The notes below the pieces were generated by a model. It saw nothing but the letters and a program-made list of their open reading frames with translations. It made no database searches and was not told the DNA's origin. Below are positions 57,170-64,000 of a DNA stretch of 64,000 nucleotides, piece after piece. Positions within the stretch are counted from its first letter, which is position 1; each line of letters begins with the position of its first letter. Made by a program: the position numbers and the translations under genes. Source of the DNA: CAVTWY01 sp963738575 (lineage in GTDB: Bacteria; Pseudomonadota; Gammaproteobacteria; Burkholderiales; Burkholderiaceae_C); assembly GCA_963738575.1 (NCBI GenBank), contig CAVTWY010000002.1, forward strand, positions 992,001 through 1,056,000. Reading direction: 5' to 3'.

Positions 57170-58110
57170 AGCAAACGCCACCCGTCAAAGCGCCCATCCG
57201 GCATTACCTGCAGTTCAAAGACTTCAGCGCTGACGAGTACGCCTACGTGTTTGAGCGCGCGCGCATCATCAAGGCGCGCTTCAAGCGGTACGAGAAGTAC
57301 CAGCCCTTGGTGGACCGCACCCTGGCGATGATTTTCGAGAAGGCCTCCACCCGCACGCGGGTGAGCTTTGAGGCAGGTATGTACCAAATGGGCGGCTCGG
57401 TGGTGCACCTGACCACGGGCGACAGCCACCTGGGCCGCGCCGAGCCGGTGGAAGACACTGCGCAGGTGATCAGCCGCATGGTGGACATCGTGATGATCCG
57501 CACCTTCGAGCAAACCAAAATCGCCGCCTTTGCCGCGCACTCACGCGTGCCTGTGATCAACGGCCTGACCAACGAATACCACCCCTGCCAAATTTTGGCC
57601 GACATCTTCACCTACATCGAGCACCGCAGCGACATCCGTGGCAAGGTGGTGGCGTGGGTGGGTGACGGCAACAACATGGCCAACACCTGGCTGCAGGCGG
57701 CGCAAACGTTGGGCTTTACGGTGCATATCAGCACCCCGCGTGGTTACGAGGCCGACGACGTGATGGCGGGCATCACCGACAAAAGTTGTTTCAAGGTGTT
57801 CAAGAGCCCGCTAGAGGCCTGCCGTGGTGCTGATTTGGTCACCACCGATGTGTGGACCAGCATGGGCTTTGAGGCCGAAAACGAAACGCGGCGCAAAGCC
57901 TTTGCCGACTGGTGCGTGGACAGCGCGATGATGGCCGCCGCCCAGCCCAACGCCTTGTTCATGCACTGCCTGCCCGCCCACCGAGGCGAAGAAGTGGCCG
58001 CCGACGTGATCGACGGCCCGCAGTCGGTGGTGTGGGACGAGGCAGAGAACCGGTTGCACGCGCAAAAGGCGCTGATGGAGTTCTTGTTGTTGGGGCGCGT
58101 GGCCTCGTAG
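57166..58110 (+). CDS. argF: Ornithine carbamoyltransferase
   Basis: 314 residues. Makes citrulline from ornithine and carbamoyl phosphate. The carbamoyl-phosphate site EKASTRTRVSFEAG, HPCQILADIFT and the ornithine-side loop FMHCLPAHRGEEV are all present. ATGA overlap with argD implies coupled translation. A strong bidirectional terminator follows. Confidence 0.96.
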   Translation: MKQTPPVKAPIRHYLQFKDFSADEYAYVFERARIIKARFKRYEKYQPLVDRTLAMIFEKASTRTRVSFEAGMYQMGGSVVHLTTGDSHLGRAEPVEDTAQVISRMVDIVMIRTFEQTKIAAFAAHSRVPVINGLTNEYHPCQILADIFTYIEHRSDIRGKVVAWVGDGNNMANTWLQAAQTLGFTVHISTPRGYEADDVMAGITDKSCFKVFKSPLEACRGADLVTTDVWTSMGFEAENETRRKAFADWCVDSAMMAAAQPNALFMHCLPAHRGEEVAADVIDGPQSVVWDEAENRLHAQKALMEFLLLGRVAS

Positions 58111-58123
58111 CCTTCAACCACCC

Positions 58124-58160
58124 CAAGCAAAACGGCGCCACGTGGGCGCCGTTTTGCTTG
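58124..58160. terminator. Bidirectional intrinsic terminator
   Basis: A perfect 16-bp stem CAAGCAAAACGGCGCC with a five-base loop and its inverted copy. The A4/T4 tracts at the stem edges provide a U-run in either direction. It separates argF from the convergent lipoprotein gene. Confidence 0.9.
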
Positions 58161-58185
58161 CGTCAACCGACGCATTGCTGCATGG

Positions 58186-60444
58186 TTAGGGATTGGCGGT
58201 GCCCAGCGCCATGTGGCCGTTGATGGTAGGCCGAGTGAAGTCACGTGCGCCCACCACCACCACGAGGCTGGGTGAGCGGGCCCCAAAGTAGTTGCCGCCA
58301 CCTGCTTGGGCATACGTGACCAAGCCCGAGCCCAGTGCGTCGCCAGAGTAGGTGCCACTGCGCGTCGTTAGAGCACCATTGGCCCCCACCCCGTTCATGG
58401 TCAGTGCAGCGTCTGCACCCAGCGCCGAAATCCAGGTGGCGTCGGTGGTGGCGGCAACCCCTGTGGTGCCCACGGTGTTGTTGGTTTGAAGGCCGTAGCG
58501 AACCCGTGGCACCCCCAAAGGGTTGTTGCTGGCACGCAGGTAAACAATCTCTGCACCCAATTTAGCAAAGTAAGCCGTGAAGGCGTCAGCCGCGTCGTCT
58601 TGATTGACCAACAGGACACTGCCATCAGGGTTGTAAGTTGCACCATAGAACAGCAAGTTATTGCCTGCAGCGGCACAGTTTGCGACGCTGGCAATGAGGT
58701 TGCCACTGCAACTGGCCAAACCGCTCGCACTGATTTGCACCGTGGCGATGCGTGAGTCGGGCGCGTTGGGCGCCGAGGCGCTGAAATCGCGGCCCAGGAC
58801 ACTCAAGTCGATCGGTGCACCGATGTCAGTCGCGGCCCGCACAAAACGCTTGGACGCAATGAAAGGCACGGCATCAGCACCCAAGGAAGGCTGCAAGTTG
58901 CCGACCAAACCGTCGGTGACCGCGCGCACCGCACCGCCCAACCCCGCACCCCCCACGTTGCTGAGGCTGTACGTGCCCACCTCAGTCGCGCCAGACTGCG
59001 TGGTGTTGGCTGTGAGGGTGCCTGCAAACACCGCACCAGCAGGGCTGACGACACGGTAAGTGTTGTCGTTGAAATTCACCGACAATTCGTAGGTAACACC
59101 GTTGGTGGCAAAGGCTTTGTAGGTGCCATTGCGGCCATCGCCCGCCGCCACATTGAGCGTGGCTGGCGTGGTTGAGACAGAACCCAAAGTGTTGCTGAGC
59201 GTGGCCGTCACGGTGGTGCCCGAGCAGCTTGCTGGCACGTTGGCTAGGCTCAGCGAGCTGGTGGTGGCACCCGCCACCGTCATGCCAGCGCAGGCACCCG
59301 TACCCTGAATGCCATTGCTCAAGGTTGTGCCATTGAGGGACCATGTGGTGGTGGACGGTACCGCAAAACCACCAGCCGCTGCTGTCAGTTCAACCGAGGT
59401 GCCTGACGTGACAGACGCCGGCACCACAGGTTGGCTGCCAAAACCAGCCACGTTGAGCGGCACGCTGGGCGTGGTGAAGCTTGCTGCATCGGCGTTGGTG
59501 AGGGTGGCAGTGACGGCGCTGTTGTGGCAGGCCGTAGGCGCCGACGAAAGGGTCATCGAAGCTGTTGTCGCACCCGCAATCACAGCACCCGCACACGGCC
59601 CCGTGGTCACAGGGCCATTGGTCACCACTTGCCCGTTCAATTGCCATGCGTACTGCAGCGTGGCCGACCCCACTGTGGTGACGCCAAACGTTGCCACGTT
59701 GCCCGACAGCACGGTGGCCGTGGCCGGTGCTGCAGTCACGTTGGTGACGGCCAGCACCATGGGTGCCGAGGTGGTGGTTTCATTGCCCACTGTGACCACG
59801 ATGCCAAACGATGCACCGTCACAGGTGGCAGGTACGTTGGTCAGTGTTACCGCCACGGTGTTGCTGCCAGCTGCAATGGCGCCAACGCATGCGCCGCTTG
59901 GCACGGCGCCATTGGCCAGGCTCGCGCCATTCAGCTGCCACTGGTAGGTGGCGCCTGCAGGGGCATTGCTGGTGACCGACAAGGTGGTTGCACCATTGGC
60001 AAAAACGGCTTTGTTGCTGGGCTGCGCTGTAAACCCCACGACCGTCAAAACAGCGTCGCTGCTGGCGGTTGACCCCGTGGCGTTGCTGACCAAAACCGAC
60101 ACCCTGCTTTGATTGCAGTTGATGGGCGTGCTGCCAAGCGTCATCGTCGCCGAGGTGGCGCCGGCCACCACCGCGCCAGCGCAGTCGCCCGTGGCAACCA
60201 ACCCATTGGTAGCGGTTTGACCGTTCAATCGCCATTGATAGGTGGCTGATGCTTCAGCGGGCGCACTGACCGAGAAGGTGGCCGATTTGCCAGCCAAAAC
60301 GGTGGCTGCTTGCGGCTGCGCGCCCAGTACTGGCGCGGTGGATGTCGACCCGCCACCGCCACTGCAGGCGGCCAGCAAGGCGGAAAGGCCCAAGGCCGTC
60401 CAAGAGCACAGCGGTAGCGCTGCAAAGCGTGTATTGCTTGTCAT
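58186..60444 (-). CDS. Large surface lipoprotein with four Cys-paired Ig-like repeats
   Basis: 752 residues. Signal peptide with lipobox LSALLAAC; Cys27 is the lipid site, followed by a Gly/Ser linker. Residues 38-431 contain four repeats of about 98-101 residues, each with a WxLNG core (Trp at 71, 169, 267, 368) and a pair of cysteines spaced exactly 22 apart (88/110, 186/208, 284/306, 385/407). They look like Ig-like beta-sandwiches with an internal disulfide. The C-terminal region (432-752) is a different beta-rich domain (TYELSVNFNDNTYRVVSPAG). I recognise no named family. An adhesin, sensor or polysaccharide-binding role is possible. It is flanked by terminators, so probably monocistronic. 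Confidence 0.75.
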   Translation of the reverse strand: MTSNTRFAALPLCSWTALGLSALLAACSGGGGSTSTAPVLGAQPQAATVLAGKSATFSVSAPAEASATYQWRLNGQTATNGLVATGDCAGAVVAGATSATMTLGSTPINCNQSRVSVLVSNATGSTASSDAVLTVVGFTAQPSNKAVFANGATTLSVTSNAPAGATYQWQLNGASLANGAVPSGACVGAIAAGSNTVAVTLTNVPATCDGASFGIVVTVGNETTTSAPMVLAVTNVTAAPATATVLSGNVATFGVTTVGSATLQYAWQLNGQVVTNGPVTTGPCAGAVIAGATTASMTLSSAPTACHNSAVTATLTNADAASFTTPSVPLNVAGFGSQPVVPASVTSGTSVELTAAAGGFAVPSTTTWSLNGTTLSNGIQGTGACAGMTVAGATTSSLSLANVPASCSGTTVTATLSNTLGSVSTTPATLNVAAGDGRNGTYKAFATNGVTYELSVNFNDNTYRVVSPAGAVFAGTLTANTTQSGATEVGTYSLSNVGGAGLGGAVRAVTDGLVGNLQPSLGADAVPFIASKRFVRAATDIGAPIDLSVLGRDFSASAPNAPDSRIATVQISASGLASCSGNLIASVANCAAAGNNLLFYGATYNPDGSVLLVNQDDAADAFTAYFAKLGAEIVYLRASNNPLGVPRVRYGLQTNNTVGTTGVAATTDATWISALGADAALTMNGVGANGALTTRSGTYSGDALGSGLVTYAQAGGGNYFGARSPSLVVVVGARDFTRPTINGHMALGTANP

Positions 60445-60502
60445 AAGTGATTTTTGTTAGGTTGACGGTAAGGCCTTGTAGCAGAACCTCGCCAACCCCG
60501 GA

Positions 60503-60520
60503 TGCTATCGACGGATAGCA
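60503..60520. repeat. 7-bp hairpin upstream of the lipoprotein gene
   Basis: TGCTATC-GACG-GATAGCA forms a perfect stem in the 123-base gap between the RidA stop and the lipoprotein start. No long T-run follows, so it could be a weak terminator for the RidA gene or a regulatory element for the lipoprotein gene. Confidence 0.35.
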
Positions 60521-60567
60521 CGGGCACACGCCCCTGTTGCATGCTGCCAACGGCCGAAGCAGTGGGA

Positions 60568-60975
60568 CTACACCACCGCAGTGGCCTCGATCTCCACCAA
60601 GGCCCGGTCCTCCATCAGCGCCACCACTTGCACGGCGCTCATGGCAACGTCGTAGTCACCCACCAGCTCGCGGTACGCACGTCCGATGTCTCGTGCCTTG
60701 GCGAGGTAATCGCGCTTGTTGGTGACGTACCAAGTCATGCGCACAATGTGCCCACCGTGCGCGCCCGCCACGGCCAGCACTGCCATCACGTTGTGCAGCG
60801 CTTGGCGCACCTGCGCCACCAGTTCATCACTTTCAAACTGCCCCTGGGCGTTCCAGCCAATTTGCCCAGCCACTGCCACGGTGCGACCCGTGGCCGCCAC
60901 GCCGTTGGCATAGCCTTTTGGCTTTGCCCAACCCAGAGGCTGCAGCACGGTCTTGTGGGGTGGGCTTGGCGTCAT
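60568..60975 (-). CDS. RidA-family protein of the anthranilate group
   Basis: 135 residues. LGWAKPKGYANGVAATGRTV, VAGQIGWNAQGQFESDELVA and the ending ALVEIEATAVV match RidA proteins often found next to aromatic acyl-CoA ligases. Its start codon abuts the stop of the CoA ligase gene, sharing bases, so it is co-translated with it. The likely role is removing reactive enamine/imine intermediates in aromatic amine degradation. Confidence 0.85.
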   Translation of the reverse strand: MTPSPPHKTVLQPLGWAKPKGYANGVAATGRTVAVAGQIGWNAQGQFESDELVAQVRQALHNVMAVLAVAGAHGGHIVRMTWYVTNKRDYLAKARDIGRAYRELVGDYDVAMSAVQVVALMEDRALVEIEATAVV

Positions 60976-62624
60976 CAGGTGCTCTCGCGAAGTTTGAAGC
61001 GTTGCAGTTTGCCGGTTTCGGTGCGCGGCAACGCGGGCAAAAAAACCACCGCCCGAGGGTACTTGTAGGGGGCGATGGCTTGTTTCACAAAGTCTTGCAG
61101 CTCGCGCGCGGTGCTGTCATTGGCCGGGTGCGTGGCTTTAAGGACCACATAGGCTTTGACAATCTGCCCCCGTTCTGCGTCAGCCACCCCCACCACGGCA
61201 CATTCGGCCACGGCTGGGTGCAGCAACAAGGCGCCCTCCACTTCGGGGCCGGCGATGTTGTAGCCACCGCTGATGATCATGTCGTCGGTTCGGGCTTGGT
61301 ACACAAACTGACCGTCAGTGTCGATAAGGTACGCATCACCGGTTAGGTTCCAGCCGTTTTGCACGTACTGCGCTTGCCGCGGGTCGTCCAGGTACTTGCA
61401 GCCGGTGGGACCTTTGACGGCCAAACGCCCAACGGTACCCGTCGGCACCGCTTGGCCTTGTTCGTCTTGCACCTGTGCAACATAACCTGGTACCGGCATG
61501 CCAGTGGCGCCCGGCTTGGCATGGGCCTCGTCGGCCGAAATAAAAATGTGAAGCAGCTCGGTGGCGCCAATGCCGTCGATCATCTCGATGCCGCTTGCTT
61601 GCTTCCACAGTTGCCGCGTGGCGGCAGGCAGCGCCTCGCCGGCCGACACACATTTGCGCAGTGACTTCAAGTTGACGCTGGGCGCCCTTGCCGCCATGGC
61701 ACGGTAGGACGTCGGGGCCGTGACGCACACGGTGGCTTGATGGTGCGCGACGGCGTCCAGCAGGGCGTCGGGCGTCATCTTCTCCAGCAGCACGGTGCTG
61801 GCGCCGACATGCATGGGGAACAACAACAGGCCCCCCAGACCAAAGGTAAAAGCCAGTGGCGGACTGCCAATGAAGATGTCGCTGGCTTGAGGGCGCAGCA
61901 CGTGCGGGGGCCAACAAGCGCACGCGGCCATCACGTCGCGATGAAAGTGCATGGTGCCTTTGGGCTGGCCGGTGGTGCCCGAGGTGAAGGCGATCATGCA
62001 GGTGTCGTCGGCGGCGGTGTTGGCGGCGGTAAAGGGCCCATCTTGCTGTGCCATCTGGGCCTCAAGCCCCTCGGCGCCCAAGCCGTTGAAGGTCAACACC
62101 GATTTCAGCACCGTGCATTGCGTTTGAGCCGCTTGCAGCTCGACCAGCAACCTGGCGTCGCACAGTGCATGCGAGATCTGCGCCTTGGTGATGATTTGCT
62201 GCAACTCTTTGGCGCGCAGCAACGGCATGCTGCCTACCGCCACAGCCCCGGCCTTGACCACAGCCAACCAACACACCGCCAGCATGGGCGAGTTGGCGCC
62301 GCGCAGCAGCACCCGGTTGCCAGGCACCACCCTCAGATGGTTGACGAGGACGCGCGCCACACGGTCCACGCGGGATTGCACGTCGGCATAGGTCCAATCG
62401 ATGGCTGATCCGTCGGGCGCGACACCTTGCATGCAACGGTAGTTGCCATGCCCCTGCGCCACACGCGTGTCCAGCAACTCGGTGGCGCAGTTGAGCTGGG
62501 CTGGAAACTGAAGCGCAGGCAGGTCAAACACCAAGTCCGGCATGGCCGAGGCAGGGGGCAGGTGGTCGCGCGTGAAGGTGTCTAGGTGGGCACTGGGCAT
62601 CCAAAACTCCGTGGCGGGCTTCAT
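60975..62624 (-). CDS. 2-Aminobenzoate-CoA ligase-like AMP-forming enzyme
   Basis: 549 residues, ANL superfamily. Motifs: A3 [18 protein letters not shown]5 [15 protein letters not shown]8 [19 protein letters not shown] and the C-terminal Lys in [13 protein letters not shown]. The residue pattern and neighbourhood (RidA downstream, divergent kynA) fit 2-aminobenzoate (anthranilate) CoA ligase, which starts aerobic anthranilate degradation; benzoate-CoA ligase is an alternative. No monooxygenase/reductase gene is in the window. It is divergent from kynA with a 127-base control region containing a palindrome. Confidence 0.8.
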   Translation of the reverse strand: MKPATEFWMPSAHLDTFTRDHLPPASAMPDLVFDLPALQFPAQLNCATELLDTRVAQGHGNYRCMQGVAPDGSAIDWTYADVQSRVDRVARVLVNHLRVVPGNRVLLRGANSPMLAVCWLAVVKAGAVAVGSMPLLRAKELQQIITKAQISHALCDARLLVELQAAQTQCTVLKSVLTFNGLGAEGLEAQMAQQDGPFTAANTAADDTCMIAFTSGTTGQPKGTMHFHRDVMAACACWPPHVLRPQASDIFIGSPPLAFTFGLGGLLLFPMHVGASTVLLEKMTPDALLDAVAHHQATVCVTAPTSYRAMAARAPSVNLKSLRKCVSAGEALPAATRQLWKQASGIEMIDGIGATELLHIFISADEAHAKPGATGMPVPGYVAQVQDEQGQAVPTGTVGRLAVKGPTGCKYLDDPRQAQYVQNGWNLTGDAYLIDTDGQFVYQARTDDMIISGGYNIAGPEVEGALLLHPAVAECAVVGVADAERGQIVKAYVVLKATHPANDSTARELQDFVKQAIAPYKYPRAVVFLPALPRTETGKLQRFKLREST

Positions 62625-62666
62625 GCGAGGTTTGCCAGGGGCAAACCCACAAGATACTTTACCCCT

Positions 62667-62681
62667 AAACTATTTTAGTTT
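62667..62681. promoter_or_regulatory. 15-bp perfect palindrome between the CoA ligase and kynA
   Basis: AAACTA-TTT-TAGTTT lies in the divergent gap, 43 bases from the ligase start and 71 from kynA. Its size and symmetry suit a dimeric regulator of the MarR or similar type, which commonly control aromatic catabolism. No regulator gene is in this window on either side. Confidence 0.55.
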
Positions 62682-62751
62682 GGTGCAACATGACCCGCAA
62701 CACTTCACGGTCACACACTTCACGCTCACTCCGGCAGAAAGGCCCCACCCC

Positions 62752-63585
62752 ATGACTTCCGAATGCCCTTTCCGCGAAGGCGCCACAACCGATTTTTCAC
62801 AATCGATGAGCTACGGCGACTACCTGCACTTGGACGCCTTGTTGGGCGCACAGCACCCCAAATCGCCCGATCACAACGAAATGCTGTTCATCGTGCAGCA
62901 CCAAACCAGCGAACTCTGGATGAAGCTGATGCTGCACGAGCTGCAAGCCGCCATGCAAGCCGTGGCCGCCGACGACTTGGGAAGCGCCTTCAAGATGTTG
63001 GCGCGGGTCAGCCGCATCATGGAGCAGCTGGTGCACGCATGGGACGTGCTGGCCACCATGACGCCTTCGGAGTACAGCGCTTTTCGACCCTACCTAGAGC
63101 AGTCGTCCGGCTTTCAGAGTTGGCAGTACCGCAGCATTGAGTTCTTGCTGGGCAACAAGGATGCCCACATGCTGCAACCTCACGCACACCAAGCTGAGCG
63201 GTTTGCCACGGTGCAGGCAGCTTTGCTGGCCCCGTCACTCTACGACGAGGCCTTGCGCCTGCTGGCGCGACGCGGCTTGACCGTGCCGGCCACCCACACC
63301 GAACGAGACTGGACGCAGCCCTACACCGCCAGTGAAGCTGTGAAGCAGGCTTGGTTGGTGGTCTATCGCGACCCGAAAGCGCACTGGGACCTGTATCAGT
63401 TGGGCGAAGAATTGACAGACCTGGAAGACGCTTTTCGGCTGTGGCGGTTCCGCCATGTCACCACCGTCGAGCGCATCATCGGTGTCAAACGGGGCACGGG
63501 CGGCACGTCGGGGGTGAGCTACCTGCGCAAAATGCTCGACGTGGTGTTGTTCCCTGAGATTTGGACGCTGCGCACCGACCTTTGA
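62752..63585 (+). CDS. kynA: Tryptophan 2,3-dioxygenase
   Basis: About 277 residues, heme enzyme opening the tryptophan indole ring to N-formylkynurenine. [57 protein letters not shown] and [16 protein letters not shown] are diagnostic, including the active-site His in the FIVQHQ segment and the distal loop GTGGTSG. ATG 62752 is chosen; the frame extends upstream through the promoter. With the divergent anthranilate-CoA ligase it suggests tryptophan breakdown via kynurenine and anthranilate. Confidence 0.96.
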   Translation: MTSECPFREGATTDFSQSMSYGDYLHLDALLGAQHPKSPDHNEMLFIVQHQTSELWMKLMLHELQAAMQAVAADDLGSAFKMLARVSRIMEQLVHAWDVLATMTPSEYSAFRPYLEQSSGFQSWQYRSIEFLLGNKDAHMLQPHAHQAERFATVQAALLAPSLYDEALRLLARRGLTVPATHTERDWTQPYTASEAVKQAWLVVYRDPKAHWDLYQLGEELTDLEDAFRLWRFRHVTTVERIIGVKRGTGGTSGVSYLRKMLDVVLFPEIWTLRTDL

Positions 63586-63674
63586 CCGTTGCAGCGGACG
63601 GATCCGTGCAGGCCCTACCGCCCGACGCCGGATCGCACCCCCTAAAATCCCGCCCAACACCCCAGGAGCCCTTT

Positions 63675-64000
63675 GTGGACACACGAACCAACCCCCACCG
63701 CGCCCGCATTCAGTGGCTGCGCGACGCGATGGCCAAGCACCACGTGGATGCCGTTTTGGTGCCGTCCAGCGACCCCCACCTGTCGGAGTACTTGCCCGAG
63801 CATTGGCAAGGACGAGAGTGGCTTTCGGGGTTCACCGGCTCGATGGGCACGCTGGTGGTGTCAACCGACAAAGCCGCCCTGTTTGCCGACAGCCGTTATT
63901 GGGTTCAGGCCGAGCGTGAACTGGCGGGTTCGGGCATCGACTTGGTGAAGATCCCCACCGGCGCGCCCTCGCACGTCTTTGAGTGGATTGCAACCACGCT
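63675..64000 (+). CDS. pepP: Aminopeptidase P family (M24), 5' part
   Basis: The gene starts at a GTG with AGGAG seven bases upstream and is cut by the right edge after about 108 codons. The creatinase-type N-terminal domain is visible: IQWLRDAMAKHHVDAVLVPS, SEYLPEHWQGREWLSGFTGS and ALFADSRYWVQAE. The metal-binding pita-bread domain lies outside the window. It probably removes N-terminal residues before proline. The gene symbol is a family-level call. Confidence 0.82.
   Translation, partial: MDTRTNPHRARIQWLRDAMAKHHVDAVLVPSSDPHLSEYLPEHWQGREWLSGFTGSMGTLVVSTDKAALFADSRYWVQAERELAGSGIDLVKIPTGAPSHVFEWIATT

Noticed and set aside
59309..59947. Long plus-strand frames inside the lipoprotein gene
   Set aside because: They mirror the low-complexity Ala/Thr/Val repeats and have no ribosome site or family match.

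Overview
The window is a GC-rich, gene-dense chromosomal segment from a betaproteobacterium, most likely Burkholderiales, family Comamonadaceae. The evidence is gene order and protein content: gyrA / DUF2059 / pheA / tyrA / fused aroA-cmk / rpsA / ihfB / lapA / lapB, then orn / M48 / rsgA / CobD-like / CoA pyrophosphatase / rplS, murJ / rpsT, and DUF3579 / argD / argF. I cannot name the genus. No rRNA, tRNA, CRISPR array, transposase or phage gene was seen.

Layout. 1-11.3 kb (+): end of gyrA, aromatic amino-acid genes (pheA, tyrA, aroA-cmk), rpsA, ihfB, the LPS-control pair lapA-lapB and a translationally coupled glycosyltransferase-like gene. 11.3-16.1 kb (-): dnaE and a coupled patatin lipase. 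16.2-20.6 kb: an orphan peptide-binding protein, an amidohydrolase, DUF599 and pirin. 20.7-26.9 kb: a LysR regulator divergent from pirin, gluQ, an FKBP isomerase, orn, an M48 protease, rsgA and a CobD/CbiB-like protein. 26.9-27.46 kb is noncoding and holds an octamer tandem repeat and a 230-bp structured inverted repeat. 27.5-37.1 kb: CoA pyrophosphatase, rplS, trmD, then ppc, msrA, msrB, trhO and an M20 peptidase lying between trmD and its usual partners rimM-rpsP. 37.2-48.3 kb: GNAT, TM2-like protein, pit/DUF47 phosphate uptake, deoxynucleoside kinase, folK, pcnB, a HAD phosphatase, hda, an AI-2E-type permease, a SirB1-like protein, murJ and rpsT. 48.3-55.3 kb looks accessory: class V aminotransferase, RidA, Bug-type receptor, LysR, YciI-like, MOSC, DUF4386 and a second RidA. 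55.4-58.2 kb: DUF3579, argD, argF. 58.2-64 kb: a large repeat lipoprotein, then a tryptophan/anthranilate catabolic group (RidA, 2-aminobenzoate-CoA-ligase-like enzyme, kynA) and the start of an aminopeptidase P.

The most striking property is about 15 single-base reading-frame breaks in 12 otherwise well-conserved genes, several essential (aroA-cmk, murJ, rimM, pheA). Several lie in short homopolymers, and in each case adding or removing one base restores a full-length protein. Consensus-sequence error is the simplest reading, so these genes are annotated as intact in function but broken as written. No clear new defence or mobile system was found. The best candidates for new biology are a lipoprotein with four Ig-like repeats carrying Cys pairs at an invariant spacing, the 230-bp structured inverted repeat, a 37-residue PEP-CTERM-tail-like peptide, and the accessory island between rpsT and argD.
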